A stretch of 64,000 nucleotides of DNA from Mesorhizobium sp. RMAD-H1 (GCF_014191375.1 NZ_JACHWN010000001.1:682001-746000), one strand, 5' to 3'. Positions 35,514 through 45,539 are shown, numbered from the stretch's first letter. The notes: generated by a model not told the origin, from the letters alone. A program made the numbers and translations.

Positions 35514-36926
35514 ATGCTGCTGCTCATCATACAATTGGCCATACTGATTGCTGTTGCATTTGTTCTGGGTTGCATCGTCGGTTCCCTGTACAAGCGTTTC
35601 ACTGCATCTGCGGATAATCGCGCCTCGGCTGCATCGGCCCTCGCCATTCCCTATTCTCCCGGTGCCGCTGAACCTGAGGCCGCAAAGCCTGCCGCGCCGG
35701 TGATGGCTGCCGCCCCGGCTGTGACCGCGGCCACGACATCTGCGGCAAAGCCCAGGGCGAAGAGCAGGGCTGCCGGCGCGAAGGCCACGGGCACGAGGAC
35801 CGGCAAGACGGCCAAGACGCCGGCTCCGAAGGCTGCCGCAGCGAAGGCCCCGGCCGCCTCTGCAGCAACCGGGGCTTCAATCAGCGCTCCCGCGAAATCC
35901 GCGGCACCTGCCAAACCCGCCGCGAAGGCCAAATCGCCCGCGGCAAAGGCCAAATCACCGACAGCGAAAGCCACACCGGCTTCGAAACCGGCCGCCAAGC
36001 CGGCCGCACCCGCCGCCATTGCCCAAATCCAGCCAAAGGGGCTCAAGGCAGCGCGGCGCGGCAAGCCGGACAATCTGACGCTGATCAATGGTGTGGGCAA
36101 CGAGCTGGAGAAGGAGCTGAACGGTCTCGGCATCTTCCATTTCGACCAGATCGCAGCATGGACTCCGGCGGAGGCCGCGTGGATCGATCATAAGATCGGC
36201 TTTCCCGGACGGGTCGCGCGGGAAAACTGGGTGAGTGAAGCCGCCGCGTTGGCTCGGGGCGACAAAACCGATTTCACCAAGCGCGTGGAAGCCGGCAAGG
36301 TTGCGACTAGCCACAAGACGAAAGGCGCAGCCAAGACACCGGCAACGACGACGGCTAAGACGGCCGCCGCCAAGCCTGCCGCGGCTCCCGCCAAGGCGAG
36401 CGCCGCAAAGGCCGCCCGGGCAAAAGCCGCTTCGCCAAAGCCCGCCGCGCAGGCGGTTTCAGTGATGAAGGCGGCGGCAGCCAGGGTTGAGACGGCTGCG
36501 GGGTCTGCCGTTGCCGCCGTAACACCCGCGGCGAAGAAGGCAGGGTCGGCAAAGCCTGCCGCGACAAGGAAAGCGACTGCCGCCAAGCCTGCCACGCAGG
36601 CGGTTTCAGCGGTGGAGGCGGCGGCAGCCAGGGTCGAGACGGCTGCGGAATCTATCGCTGCCGCCGTAACACCCGCGGCGAAGAGGGCAGGGGCAGCAAA
36701 ACCTGCCGCAACAAGGAAAGCGGCTGCGGCCAAGCCTGCGGTTTCAGCGGTGAAGGCGGCGGCAGCCAGGATCGAGACGGCTGCGGAATCCGTCGCTTCC
36801 GCCGTAACACCAGCGGTAAAGAAAGCAGGGGCAGCAAAGCCTGCCGCAGCAAAGAAAACAGCGCCCGCCAAGCCTGCCGCGGCAAAACCCGCAGCCAGGA
36901 AAACGGCGCCGAAGTCCACCGCGTAG
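35514..36926 (+). CDS. membrane-anchored helix-hairpin-helix protein with histone-H1-like tails
   Basis: A 470-residue protein in four parts: a membrane helix (residues 3-25); an Ala/Lys/Pro-rich tail (45-177); a globular domain (about 178-245) with DNLTLINGVGNELEKELNGL and FDQIAAWTPAEAAWIDHKI; and a second Lys/Ala-rich tail (246-470) containing three copies of a roughly 45-residue unit (AAARVETAA...VTPAAKKAG.AKPAATRK). The globular part is a helix-hairpin-helix domain like the C-terminal extension of alphaproteobacterial NuoE. The tails resemble histone H1. Anchoring, HhH and polycation together suggest DNA held at the inner membrane, which is inference. Repetitive DNA makes the tail prone to length change. 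Confidence 0.75.
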   Translation: MLLLIIQLAILIAVAFVLGCIVGSLYKRFTASADNRASAASALAIPYSPGAAEPEAAKPAAPVMAAAPAVTAATTSAAKPRAKSRAAGAKATGTRTGKTAKTPAPKAAAAKAPAASAATGASISAPAKSAAPAKPAAKAKSPAAKAKSPTAKATPASKPAAKPAAPAAIAQIQPKGLKAARRGKPDNLTLINGVGNELEKELNGLGIFHFDQIAAWTPAEAAWIDHKIGFPGRVARENWVSEAAALARGDKTDFTKRVEAGKVATSHKTKGAAKTPATTTAKTAAAKPAAAPAKASAAKAARAKAASPKPAAQAVSVMKAAAARVETAAGSAVAAVTPAAKKAGSAKPAATRKATAAKPATQAVSAVEAAAARVETAAESIAAAVTPAAKRAGAAKPAATRKAAAAKPAVSAVKAAAARIETAAESVASAVTPAVKKAGAAKPAAAKKTAPAKPAAAKPAARKTAPKSTA

Positions 36927-37089
36927 CGCGAAGCGGCGCGGCTCCTTACGCGTGGCGACGCGCGAGCATTGATCGGCCCGGAAACCGGATTGGTTTTCGG
37001 GCCTTTCGATTGGAAGCAATGGCGCTCCATATTTCTGTGAGGGAGGGGATTGCCGCTGCCGAAAGCGGCAAGGAACGTCCCTGTTGCCG

Positions 37090-39201
37090 TCAGCTCCGCC
37101 CTTCCATGAGATCTTTCACGATGTCCATCTTGCCATAGAGGCGGGCCTTGTAGACTTCGTAATTCTCCATCACGCGCTGCACGTAATTGCGTGTTTCCGT
37201 ATAGGGAATCCGCTCGATCCAGTCGACCACCTCATCGATCGGCTTGCCGCGCGGATCGCCATATTTCGCCATCCATTCGCTGGCGCGCCGCGGTCCGGCA
37301 TTATAGCCGGCGAAGGTCAGGATATAGGAGCCGTCGAAGCGGTCGATCTGCTCGCCGAGAAAATGCGAGCCGAGCGTGGCATTATAGGCAGCATCGGTGG
37401 TGAGCCGCGGCTTGGAATAGCTCATGCCGGCGCGCTGGGCCACTTCCTTGGCGGTGGTCGGCAGCAGCTGCAGCAGGCCGCGCGCCCCGGCGCTCGATAC
37501 CGCCGACACGTTGAACTCGCTTTCCTGCCGGGCGATGGCATAGGCGAGCGCCTTGCCTGCGCCCTTGATGTCGGCGCTATCCGGAATGGCGCCGATCGGA
37601 TGCGACAGCGCCCCGACATCGAGCCCTCGCAGCGCCGCCGTCTTGCCGACCCGCAGCGCCAGATAATGATTGCCCTTGCGCTCCGCCATCACCGCCAGCA
37701 GCGCCAGTTCGCCCGTATTGTCGAGTTCCTGCGCGAGATCGCGATAGAGGATTTCCGCCCTTGCGCCATAGCCGATCGATTCGAGACGCCGGATCGCCTG
37801 CACCGCCTCGCGCCGCTCGAAACGGGCGCGCTCCTCTTCGGTCGGCTTGGGGTAGGGGATCTCCAGTTGCTTCTCGCCGAGTTTTGCAGCGGCGAGTTGT
37901 CCATAAAAGGTCGTGCCGTAATGGGCGGCGCGGCGGTAATGGGCCTTGGCATCGCCGCCCGCGCCGGCCTCTGCCGCCCTGCCCAGCCAGTAATAGGCGC
38001 GCGAGGCCGAGATGGGACGCGACGAGATTTCGGCAATGCGCGCGAAATGGCGATGCGCGGTCTTGGGGTCCTTCAGCGACCGCAGCGCATACCAGCCGGC
38101 GTGGAACTCCGCTTCCGCGGCAAGCGCCGGGGTCTCGGCCGCGTGCGCGGCGGCGAGGCGATAGGCGGTCTCGGGCTTGCCGATATCGAGCAGTTCGCGC
38201 GAGAGGATGCGCCGCTCGACCCACCAGGCATCGGGGTCGACCAGCGTGGCCGGGTCCCGCGGCGCCTTCAGCATCAACTCGGCGGCGTCGCTATATCGTT
38301 CCTGGCGACGCAGGTACTGGATTTGGGCGAACATATAGGCCGGGTTCGAGCGCCAGGAGGAATGAACGGCCGCGAGTTTCTTCCCCGCGTCGGGCGCCTT
38401 GCGCGCCACCGCGGCAAAGGCGTCGTAGAGCGATTCCGCATTGGCGAGCGTGGCCACGCGCCCTGCCGACTGGATGCGGTTCGCATAGAGCATGCGCAGC
38501 ATCCGCTGCAGGTGATCGTCGCGCGTGAGCACCTGCCCGAATTCCCGCAGGATGAGCCGCTCGTCGTCGGAATCGAGCTTTTCCGTGCGCCAGCTCGGCG
38601 CCAGGACCTGCCGTGCCTTAGCGCTGTTCCCCTCCGAGATATAGGCGCGGGCGAGAACGATCATGCCTTCCGTCGTTTGCGGCTTCGTATTGCCGAAGGC
38701 CTTGATGACCGCCTGCGCCGGCGAATTTTCCCGGTAAAGCGCCCGTTCGGAATTGCGGCGCAGCGCCGCCATGCCCGGCCAGCCCGGCAGTTCTTCCGCC
38801 GCCGCGGCGATATCCGCGCTCGATATGCCATCCATTCCCGAAAGCCCGATGGCCCAGGTGAGGATGTGGCGGTCGAGCGAATGGCGCGGCATGCCGTTAC
38901 GGATGGCGATGGCTCTCTGCGTGTCCTTGTCATAGAGCGCATCGAGCCCGGTCTTCAGATCGCCGCCGATCGCGCCGGGCTGCTGCGGGGCTATCCCGGC
39001 GGTAATGACCGGGTCGGGTTTGACCAGCGGTGAGGGGATCTGGCGCGTCGCCGTCGGCGCGAAGGGGCGGGCGTAAGGCGTGGGCACATCCCCCGGCTGC
39101 ACCGGCTGGGCCTGCGCGACCCCCGGCAGCCCGACGGCGACCATGCAGCCGGTGAGGAGGGCGTTGCGCCAGATATGTCTTCCAGGAACTGCTGAACGCA
39201 T
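37090..39201 (-). CDS. slt: soluble-type lytic murein transglycosylase
   Basis: A 703-residue periplasmic enzyme that cuts peptidoglycan between MurNAc and GlcNAc. After a signal peptide (MRSAVPGRHIWRNALLTG... ending AQA) comes a long alpha-solenoid (about 60-520) and then the SLT domain: AIARQESEFNVSAVSSAGARG with the catalytic Glu, LLQLLPTTAKEVA, and GYNAGPRRASEW. The domain order is that of Slt70. ATG 39201 is chosen as it starts the signal peptide; the frame is open to 39270 and no start has a strong ribosome binding site. It is divergent from dapA; the 275 bp between them holds both promoters. Confidence 0.92.
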   Translation of the reverse strand: MRSAVPGRHIWRNALLTGCMVAVGLPGVAQAQPVQPGDVPTPYARPFAPTATRQIPSPLVKPDPVITAGIAPQQPGAIGGDLKTGLDALYDKDTQRAIAIRNGMPRHSLDRHILTWAIGLSGMDGISSADIAAAAEELPGWPGMAALRRNSERALYRENSPAQAVIKAFGNTKPQTTEGMIVLARAYISEGNSAKARQVLAPSWRTEKLDSDDERLILREFGQVLTRDDHLQRMLRMLYANRIQSAGRVATLANAESLYDAFAAVARKAPDAGKKLAAVHSSWRSNPAYMFAQIQYLRRQERYSDAAELMLKAPRDPATLVDPDAWWVERRILSRELLDIGKPETAYRLAAAHAAETPALAAEAEFHAGWYALRSLKDPKTAHRHFARIAEISSRPISASRAYYWLGRAAEAGAGGDAKAHYRRAAHYGTTFYGQLAAAKLGEKQLEIPYPKPTEEERARFERREAVQAIRRLESIGYGARAEILYRDLAQELDNTGELALLAVMAERKGNHYLALRVGKTAALRGLDVGALSHPIGAIPDSADIKGAGKALAYAIARQESEFNVSAVSSAGARGLLQLLPTTAKEVAQRAGMSYSKPRLTTDAAYNATLGSHFLGEQIDRFDGSYILTFAGYNAGPRRASEWMAKYGDPRGKPIDEVVDWIERIPYTETRNYVQRVMENYEVYKARLYGKMDIVKDLMEGRS

Positions 39202-39476
39202 GAACAAGACCAGATCAGATTTCCAATAGTGACTCAAGGATGGTTTTCGCCGTGGGCTGCCATTCATCATTTATAAAGCCCAACGATACTGGGCAGATCA
39301 TACCGGCGGTCAGTGAAGCTAATCTTAACGAAAGGTTATCGCAGCCGCCCGCATTGTCTCTTTAGAACGTGTCAAATGCACTTGCTCCAAACCTGTGGCA
39401 AGACTATGGTGCAACGCCTTGCGGCAGGGCGTTCCTGCCGCATTCGTTTTCGCGCATATGATCCGGGAGTTCACTA

Positions 39477-40358
39477 ATGCTGAAGGGGTCCATTACGGCA
39501 CTTGTCACGCCATTCGATCGCAATGGAGCGTTTGACGAGAAAGCCTTCCGCGCATTCGTGAACTGGCAGATCGAGGAAGGCTCGCACGGGCTGGTCCCGG
39601 TCGGCACCACGGGCGAGTCCCCGACGCTGTCGCATGCCGAGCACAAGCGCGTCGTCGAGGTCTGCATCGAGGAGGTGAGGGGTCGTGTTCCGGTCATCGC
39701 CGGCGCGGGTTCCAACAACACGCGTGAATCGATCGAGCTTGCCCAGCATGCGGAAAAGGCCGGCGCCGATGCCGTGCTCGTCGTCACCCCCTATTACAAC
39801 AAGCCCAACCAGCGCGGCCTTTACGAGCATTACTCGCAAGTCGCCAAGGCGGTGTCGCTGCCGGTGATCATCTATAACATTCCTGGCCGCTCGATCATCG
39901 ACATGACGCCCGAGACGATGGGGGCGCTTGCCCGCGACCACAAGAACATTGTCGGCGTCAAGGATGCCACCGGCAAGGTCGAGCGCGCCTCCGAGCAGCG
40001 CCTCGCCTGCGGCACGGACTTCATTCAGCTTTCCGGCGAGGATGCGACGGCGCTCGGCTTCAACGCGCATGGCGGTGTCGGCTGCATCTCGGTGACGGCC
40101 AATGTCGCCCCGCGCCTGTGCTCAGAATTCCAGGATGCCTGCCTTGCCGGCGATTTCGCCAAGGCTCTTGGCATTCAGGACCGGTTAATGCCGCTGCACA
40201 AGGCGCTGTTCATCGAGCCCAATCCGAGCGGGGTGAAATATGCGCTGGCGCATCTCGGCAAGATCGAGAATACGCTGCGTTCGCCGCTGGTGCCGGTCGA
40301 GCCCGAGACTGCCGGCCGCATCGATCAGGCCATGAAGCATGCGGGGCTGATTAACTAG
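39477..40358 (+). CDS. dapA: 4-hydroxy-tetrahydrodipicolinate synthase
   Basis: A 293-residue class I aldolase of the lysine/diaminopimelate pathway that condenses pyruvate with aspartate semialdehyde. Signatures: [11 protein letters not shown] (residues 41-51), IYNIPGRS with Tyr133, and the Schiff-base Lys162 in GVKDATG. Length is normal. ATG 39477. Its TAG stop is the first base triplet of a family C repeat array (40356-40447), and smpB follows beyond the array. Confidence 0.96.
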   Translation: MLKGSITALVTPFDRNGAFDEKAFRAFVNWQIEEGSHGLVPVGTTGESPTLSHAEHKRVVEVCIEEVRGRVPVIAGAGSNNTRESIELAQHAEKAGADAVLVVTPYYNKPNQRGLYEHYSQVAKAVSLPVIIYNIPGRSIIDMTPETMGALARDHKNIVGVKDATGKVERASEQRLACGTDFIQLSGEDATALGFNAHGGVGCISVTANVAPRLCSEFQDACLAGDFAKALGIQDRLMPLHKALFIEPNPSGVKYALAHLGKIENTLRSPLVPVEPETAGRIDQAMKHAGLIN

Positions 40359-40447
40359 GGGAGTAGGGCAGTAAGGGAGTAGGTATGGATCTTTGCCCAT
40401 TCCGCACTTTCTGCCTACTCCCTTATTCCCTTACTCCCCTATTCCCC
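40356..40447. repeat. family C inverted octamer array, copy 1
   Basis: GGGGAGTA-GGGCAGTA-AGGGAGTA units (40358-40382) face CTACTCCC-TTATTCCC-TTACTCCC-CTATTCCCC (40414-40447) in reverse complement. The dapA stop TAG is part of the first unit. The two halves can pair, so the array may also act as a transcript hairpin between dapA and smpB. Confidence 0.85.
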
Positions 40448-40461
40448 TGTACAAAGCCGTT

Positions 40462-40938
40462 ATGAACAAGCCGAAAAACGCTCCAGCGCGCAAGGTCGTC
40501 GCGGATAACCGCAAGGCGCGCTACAATTTTGAGATCCTCGACACGCTCGAGGCAGGCCTCGTGCTGCAGGGCACGGAGGTGAAATCGCTGCGTTCCAACC
40601 AGGCGAACATCGCCGAGAGCTATGCGAGCTTCGAGAACGGCGAGTTCTGGCTGATCAATTCCTATATTCCGGAATACACCCAAGGCAATCGCTTCAACCA
40701 TGACCCGCGCCGCCTGCGCAAGCTGCTCGTCAATCGCCGCGAGATGGCGCGGCTTGCCAATTTGGTCGATCGCGAGGGCATGACGGTCGTACCGCTGAAG
40801 CTCTATTTCAACGAGCGCGGCCGGGCCAAGCTGGAACTGGCGCTTGCCCGCGGCAAGAAGCTGCACGACAAGCGCGAGACCGAGAAGAAACGTGACTGGA
40901 ACCGCGAGAAGTCGCGGCTGTTGCGCGACAGGGGATAG
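40462..40938 (+). CDS. smpB: SsrA-binding protein SmpB
   Basis: A 158-residue basic protein that binds tmRNA and brings it to stalled ribosomes. [24 protein letters not shown] and the C-terminal [19 protein letters not shown] (the tail that enters the mRNA channel) are diagnostic. Start ATG 40462 lies 15 bp after the family C array; no strong Shine-Dalgarno is seen. The stop TAG at 40936-40938 is inside the next family C array. No ssrA gene is visible in the window. Confidence 0.96.
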   Translation: MNKPKNAPARKVVADNRKARYNFEILDTLEAGLVLQGTEVKSLRSNQANIAESYASFENGEFWLINSYIPEYTQGNRFNHDPRRLRKLLVNRREMARLANLVDREGMTVVPLKLYFNERGRAKLELALARGKKLHDKRETEKKRDWNREKSRLLRDRG

Positions 40939-41023
40939 GGAAGGGGAATAGGGCAGTAGGGCAACAAGGCAGTATGTTTATATTGTCCTATGGTCCGCCC
41001 GCTCGATATCCTTCTACTGCCCT
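40931..41023. repeat. family C inverted octamer array, copy 2
   Basis: GGGGATAGGGAAGGGGAATA-GGGCAGTA-GGGCAACA-AGGCAGTA (split over 40931-40974) and a short reverse arm CTTCTACTGCCC (41011-41022). It lies between convergent smpB and the family-5 glycosylase gene, and both genes take their TAG stop from it (40936-40938 on the forward strand; 41014-41016 on the reverse strand). Confidence 0.8.
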
Positions 41024-41664
41024 TCATCCAGAAACGCCCGCACCGACCTGAACACGTCACGGAACATCTCCTCCGTCAGCACGCCGGTGTTGGTGTTGTA
41101 GCGCGAGCAGTGATAGCTCGAGAAAATCCGGATATCGCCGGCCGCGCCGACCCGGCCATGGCCGAAGGGGTATTTCGATACGGGCTGGCCGAGCGCGCGT
41201 ATGGTGGACTGGTGCGCGATGGTGCCGAGCGTGACGATGGCGCGCAGATTGGCGAAGCGCCGGATGACGGGGGTGAGAAACTGCCGGCAATGGTTGATCT
41301 CGGCGCCGGTCGGCTTGTTTTCCGGAGGCACGCAGCGCACCGCATTGACGATCGCCGCCCCCACGAGTTCAAGGCTGTCGTCCGGCCGCGCCTCGAATTT
41401 TCCGCGCGCGAAGCCGAAATCGCCCAATGTGCGGTAGAGCAGATCGCCGGCATAGTCGCCGGTGAAAGGGCGCCCCGTCCGATTGGCTCCGCGCAGCCCC
41501 GGTGCCAGACCGACGATCAGCAACTGAACGCTCTCGTCGCCGCCGGCGGGAAGAAAAGGCGGGACGGGCGCATTATGCCAATGCGGCTCCTTTTCGCGCC
41601 ATTCGGCGAGAAAGGCATGGAGACGGGGGCAGATGGCACAATCGGGCGAGGGTTCGGAATTCAT
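41014..41664 (-). CDS. uracil-DNA glycosylase, family 5 (UdgB-like)
   Basis: A 216-residue repair enzyme. GLAPGLRGANRTGRPFTGD carries the family-5 motif in place of the GEAPG of family 4, and HCSRYN near residue 184 stands where family members have the HPSxxN-type loop. Family 5 enzymes act on uracil, hypoxanthine and other lesions in double-stranded DNA. Two N-terminal cysteines (DCAICPR) and later ones fit the iron-sulfur cluster. Start ATG 41664. Its last codons, DEGQ-TAG, come from the family C repeat. Confidence 0.9.
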   Translation of the reverse strand: MNSEPSPDCAICPRLHAFLAEWREKEPHWHNAPVPPFLPAGGDESVQLLIVGLAPGLRGANRTGRPFTGDYAGDLLYRTLGDFGFARGKFEARPDDSLELVGAAIVNAVRCVPPENKPTGAEINHCRQFLTPVIRRFANLRAIVTLGTIAHQSTIRALGQPVSKYPFGHGRVGAAGDIRIFSSYHCSRYNTNTGVLTEEMFRDVFRSVRAFLDEGQ

Positions 41665-41695
41665 TCCGCTCTAATGGCGCAGCTCGGGCCGGCGA

Positions 41696-42274
41696 TCAAT
41701 AGTCGCCGTCGTCCTCTTCCGCCTCCACGCGCCGCACCGGGCGTTCGGAGGGATCGCGGCCGATCTCGCTCTTGAGCGATGCCAGATCGATGAAATGGTC
41801 GGCCTGGCGGCGCAGATCATCGGAGATCATGGGCGGCTGGGTGGTGAGCGTCGAGACGATGCTGACCTTGCGGCCCTTGCGCTGCAGCGCTTCGACCAGC
41901 GAGCGGAAATCACCGTCGCCGGAGAAGATGACGAAATGATCGACCGTATCCGTCAGTTGCATGGCATCGACGGTCAGTTCGATATCCATATTGCCCTTGA
42001 CCTTGCGGCGGCCGGCAGAGTCGGTGAATTCCTTCGCTGCCTTCGTGACGACCCTGTAGCCATTATAGTCGAGCCAGTCGATCAGCGGGCGAATGGAGGA
42101 ATATTCCTGATCTTCCACCAGCGCCGTATAGTAATAGGCACGAAGCAGATAACCGCGCTTCTGGAAGGCCTTGAGCAGCTTGCGATAGTCGATGTCGAAC
42201 CCAAGTGTCTTGGATGCGGCGTAGAGATTGGCACCGTCAATGAAAAGCGCGATTTTCTCGCGGGAATCGAACAT
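41696..42274 (-). CDS. NYN-domain (LabA/DUF88) ribonuclease-like protein
   Basis: A 192-residue PIN-like NYN domain. Acidic metal-binding residues are visible in IALFIDGANLYAA, KGNMDIELTVDA and FSGDGDFRSLVEAL. LabA/DUF88 proteins are predicted RNases; those in Rhizobiales are widely conserved but their target is not known. The C-terminal 25 residues are acidic (EAEEDDGDY). Start ATG 42274. It is followed by the family-5 glycosylase gene on the same strand, 31 bp apart. Confidence 0.9.
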   Translation of the reverse strand: MFDSREKIALFIDGANLYAASKTLGFDIDYRKLLKAFQKRGYLLRAYYYTALVEDQEYSSIRPLIDWLDYNGYRVVTKAAKEFTDSAGRRKVKGNMDIELTVDAMQLTDTVDHFVIFSGDGDFRSLVEALQRKGRKVSIVSTLTTQPPMISDDLRRQADHFIDLASLKSEIGRDPSERPVRRVEAEEDDGDY

Positions 42275-42690
42275 GCTTCAAATATCCATTCTTCCGGGGC
42301 CGCACTCCGACGGCGGATCCGACTGAAATAAGGCGGGTAAGGCGGATGGCCATCCGGCCATGCCATTCTATTCTTGTACGATGCACTTAAATAAAAACCA
42401 AGCAATCTTTGGTTGTTTAAGCATTATCTATAAGTATTAAGACGTGCATTTTCCTGTATAGATTCAGTTCAGCTAATATGTTTATGTCGCGCTCATATGA
42501 AGGTCGCAGCTGTATCGGCCATGTGGACAGTCATGGTTTGGGGCTGATATGGCCGCAAGCATCATTGTCCATGCGGCCCGCAGATGCGATAAGCCGTCAC
42601 GCTCATGCCGCTTTTGCTTGTTTTTTGCAGGCGAAATCGCTATGTGCAGGGAAATCCCGTTAATCGACTTGAAAATGAAAGGGGCACACC
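42275..42690. other. AT-rich divergent promoter region of NYN gene and rpoZ
   Basis: The 416-bp gap has no supported gene. From about 42365 to 42480 it is AT-rich and contains the inverted repeat AACCAA / TTGGTT around 42393-42413. This is where promoters of both divergent genes should lie. GAAAGGGGC precedes rpoZ as its ribosome binding site. Confidence 0.5.
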
Positions 42691-43095
42691 ATGGCCCGCG
42701 TCACCGTAGAGGATTGCGTCGACAAGGTTGAAAACCGGTTTGAGCTGGTATTGCTTGCCAGCCACCGTGCGCGCCAGATTTCCCAGGGAGCGCACATCAC
42801 CGTTGACCGCGACAATGACAAGAATCCCGTCGTGGCTCTCCGCGAGATCGCGGACGAGACGCTGTCGCCGGGCGATCTCAAGGAAGATCTAATCCACTCG
42901 CTGCAGAAGCATGTGGAAGTGGATGAGCCCGAGGCCGTCGCCCAGCCGCAGCTGACCGGCAGCGCCGAGGAAGTCGCCGCCGAGATCGCCGATGTGGCGG
43001 AGGAGGATGTCGTCTCCTTCGACCGCATGTCGGAAGAAGAGCTTCTGGCCGGCATCGAAGGCCTCGTTGCGCCCGAGAAGAATGACGATTATTGA
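42691..43095 (+). CDS. rpoZ: RNA polymerase omega subunit
   Basis: A 134-residue omega subunit, which helps assemble the beta-prime subunit. [20 protein letters not shown] and ASHRARQIS are diagnostic, and the protein has the acidic C-terminal extension usual in alphaproteobacteria. Start ATG 42691. It precedes the (p)ppGpp synthetase/hydrolase gene by 164 bp, as in many proteobacteria where rpoZ and spoT are neighbours. Confidence 0.97.
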   Translation: MARVTVEDCVDKVENRFELVLLASHRARQISQGAHITVDRDNDKNPVVALREIADETLSPGDLKEDLIHSLQKHVEVDEPEAVAQPQLTGSAEEVAAEIADVAEEDVVSFDRMSEEELLAGIEGLVAPEKNDDY

Positions 43096-43259
43096 TGATG
43101 GTAAAATCGCCACGGCGATTGTTCGTTAAGGCGTAATTACTGTTTCAATGCCATTTTCGACATGCGCCGTGGCTCGCTGCTGCGGCGCATGTTTTGTGTG
43201 CGATAGGCCGTTGCTGCTTAATTCGGCAGTAGCAGCCTTGTGATAAGGAGAGCCGGTCG

Positions 43260-45509
43260 ATGATGCGCCAGTACGAGCTTGTGGAGCGCGTCCAGCGTTA
43301 CAAGCCAGACGTCAACGAGGCGCTTCTCAACAAGGCCTATGTCTATGCCATGCAGAAGCATGGCAGCCAGAAACGGGCTTCCGGCGATCCATATTTCTCC
43401 CATCCGCTCGAAGTCGCCGCCATCCTCACCGACATGCATCTCGACGAGGCGACGATCGCCATCGCCCTCCTGCATGACACCATCGAGGACACGACCGCGA
43501 CCAGGCAGGAGATTGATCAGCTCTTCGGTCCCGATATCGGCAAGCTGGTCGAGGGGCTGACGAAGCTCAAGAAGCTCGACCTCGTCTCCAAGAAGGCGGT
43601 GCAGGCGGAAAACCTGCGCAAGCTTCTGCTCGCCATTTCCGAGGATGTGCGCGTCCTGCTCGTCAAGCTCGCAGACCGTCTTCATAACATGCGCACGCTC
43701 GACGTGATGCGCGAGGACAAGCGCCTGCGCATCGCCGAGGAGACGATGGATATCTATGCGCCGCTCGCCGGCCGCATGGGCATGCAGGACATGCGCGAGG
43801 AGCTGGAGGAGCTGGCTTTCCGCTATATCAACCCTGAGGCGTGGAAGGCCGTCACCGACCGTCTCGCCGAACTCCTGGAGAAGAATCGCGGTGTCCTGCA
43901 GAAGATCGAGCGCGATCTCTCCGATCTCTTCAAGAAGAACGGCATCAATGCGAGCGTAAAGAGCCGGCAGAAGAAGCCCTGGTCGGTGTTCCGCAAGATG
44001 GAGACCAAGGCGCTCTCCTTCGAGCAACTGTCGGATATCTTCGGCTTCCGGGTCGTCGTCGATACGGTGGAGGACTGTTATCAGGCGCTGGGCATCATCC
44101 ATACGACGTGGTCGATGGTGCCGGGGCGCTTCAAGGACTATATATCGACGCCCAAGCAGAACGATTACCGTTCCATCCACACCACCATCATCGGCCCTTC
44201 GCGCCAGCGCGTCGAGTTGCAGATCCGCACCCGCGAGATGGATGAGATCGCCGAATATGGCGTCGCCGCCCATTCCATCTACAAGGATCGCGGCAGCGCG
44301 GAAAACCCGCATGTCATCTCCACCGAGACCAACGCCTATGCCTGGCTGCGCCAGACCATCGAGGCCCTGGCCGAGGGCGATAATCCGGAGGAGTTCCTCG
44401 AACACACCAAGCTCGAGCTTTTCCAGGACCAGGTCTTCTGCTTCACACCGAAGGGCCGGCTGATCGCATTGCCGCGCGGCGCGACGCCCATCGATTTCGC
44501 CTATGCGGTGCATACCGACATCGGCGATAGCTGCGTTGGCGCCAAGGTCAACGGCCGCATCATGCCGCTGATGACGGAACTGCAGAATGGCGACGAGGTG
44601 GAGATCATCCGCTCCAAGGCGCAGGTGCCGCCCGCCGCCTGGGAATCCGTCGTCGTCACCGGCAAGGCCCGCGCTGCCATCCGCCGCGCCACCCGCTCCG
44701 CCGTGCGCAAGCAATATTCCGGCCTCGGCATGCGCATTCTCGAGCGCGCCTTCGAGCGCGCCGGCAAGACCTTTTCCAAGGAGAGTCTGAAGCAGGGCCT
44801 GCCGCGCCTGGCCCGCAAGGACGTCGAGGACGTGCTTGCCGCCGTGGGGCGGGGTGAACTGCCGTCGACCGATGTGGTCAGGGCCGTTCATCCCGACTAT
44901 CAGGATACGCGCGTGACGCTGCAGAGCCCCGCCAATCGTGGCGAGAAGGGCTGGTTCAACATCCAGAACGCGGCCGGCATGATCTTCAAGGTGCCGGAAG
45001 GCGGCGAGGCGGAAGCCAAGGCGGCGGCCCCGGGCGCCATGCGGGAGAGCGGCGGCAAGCGCGCTTTGCCGATCCGCGGCACGAATGCCGATCTGCCGGT
45101 GCGCTTCTCGCCGGAAGGGGCGGTGCCCGGCGACCGCATCGTCGGCATCCTGCAGCCGGGGGCGGGGATCACCATCTATCCCATCCAGTCGCCGGCCCTG
45201 ACCGCCTATGACGACCAGCCCGAACGCTGGATCGACGTGCGCTGGGATATCGACGAGCAGATGAAGGAGCGCTTCCCCGCGCGCATCAGCATCACGGCGA
45301 TCAATTCGCCCGGCTCGCTCGCCGAGATCGCGCAGATCGTGGCCAACAATGACGCCAATATTCACAATCTTTCGATGGTGCGCACGGCGCCGGATTTCAC
45401 CGAGATGATCATGGATCTGGAGGTCTGGGATCTGAAGCACTTGAACCGCATCGTCTCGCAGTTGAAGGAAAGCGCCTGCGTCAGCGATGCGCGGCGGGTG
45501 AACGGGTAG
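43260..45509 (+). CDS. rsh: bifunctional (p)ppGpp synthetase/hydrolase
   Basis: A 749-residue long RelA/SpoT homologue that makes and degrades the alarmone (p)ppGpp; alphaproteobacteria usually have just one. Domains in order: HD hydrolase (HPLEVAAIL, ALLHDTIEDT at about residues 43-83), synthetase (FGFRVVVDTVEDCY, YISTPKQNDYRSIHTT), TGS (FTPKGRLIALPRGATPIDFAY) and a C-terminal ACT domain (ITAINSPGSLAEIAQIV). Both catalytic domains look intact. Start ATG 43260 (a second ATG follows at once). A family B repeat follows, then pyrE. Confidence 0.96.
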   Translation: MMRQYELVERVQRYKPDVNEALLNKAYVYAMQKHGSQKRASGDPYFSHPLEVAAILTDMHLDEATIAIALLHDTIEDTTATRQEIDQLFGPDIGKLVEGLTKLKKLDLVSKKAVQAENLRKLLLAISEDVRVLLVKLADRLHNMRTLDVMREDKRLRIAEETMDIYAPLAGRMGMQDMREELEELAFRYINPEAWKAVTDRLAELLEKNRGVLQKIERDLSDLFKKNGINASVKSRQKKPWSVFRKMETKALSFEQLSDIFGFRVVVDTVEDCYQALGIIHTTWSMVPGRFKDYISTPKQNDYRSIHTTIIGPSRQRVELQIRTREMDEIAEYGVAAHSIYKDRGSAENPHVISTETNAYAWLRQTIEALAEGDNPEEFLEHTKLELFQDQVFCFTPKGRLIALPRGATPIDFAYAVHTDIGDSCVGAKVNGRIMPLMTELQNGDEVEIIRSKAQVPPAAWESVVVTGKARAAIRRATRSAVRKQYSGLGMRILERAFERAGKTFSKESLKQGLPRLARKDVEDVLAAVGRGELPSTDVVRAVHPDYQDTRVTLQSPANRGEKGWFNIQNAAGMIFKVPEGGEAEAKAAAPGAMRESGGKRALPIRGTNADLPVRFSPEGAVPGDRIVGILQPGAGITIYPIQSPALTAYDDQPERWIDVRWDIDEQMKERFPARISITAINSPGSLAEIAQIVANNDANIHNLSMVRTAPDFTEMIMDLEVWDLKHLNRIVSQLKESACVSDARRVNG

Positions 45510-45539
45510 GGCGGTTGTTGCGTTGATGGAAGTGCCAGC

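Noticed and set aside
37084-39033. 649-codon forward frame opposite slt
   Set aside because: Shadow frame with Arg/Asp/His-rich composition and no motifs.
42478-42663. 61-codon frame before rpoZ
   Set aside because: No ribosome binding site or family; it occupies the probable rpoZ promoter.
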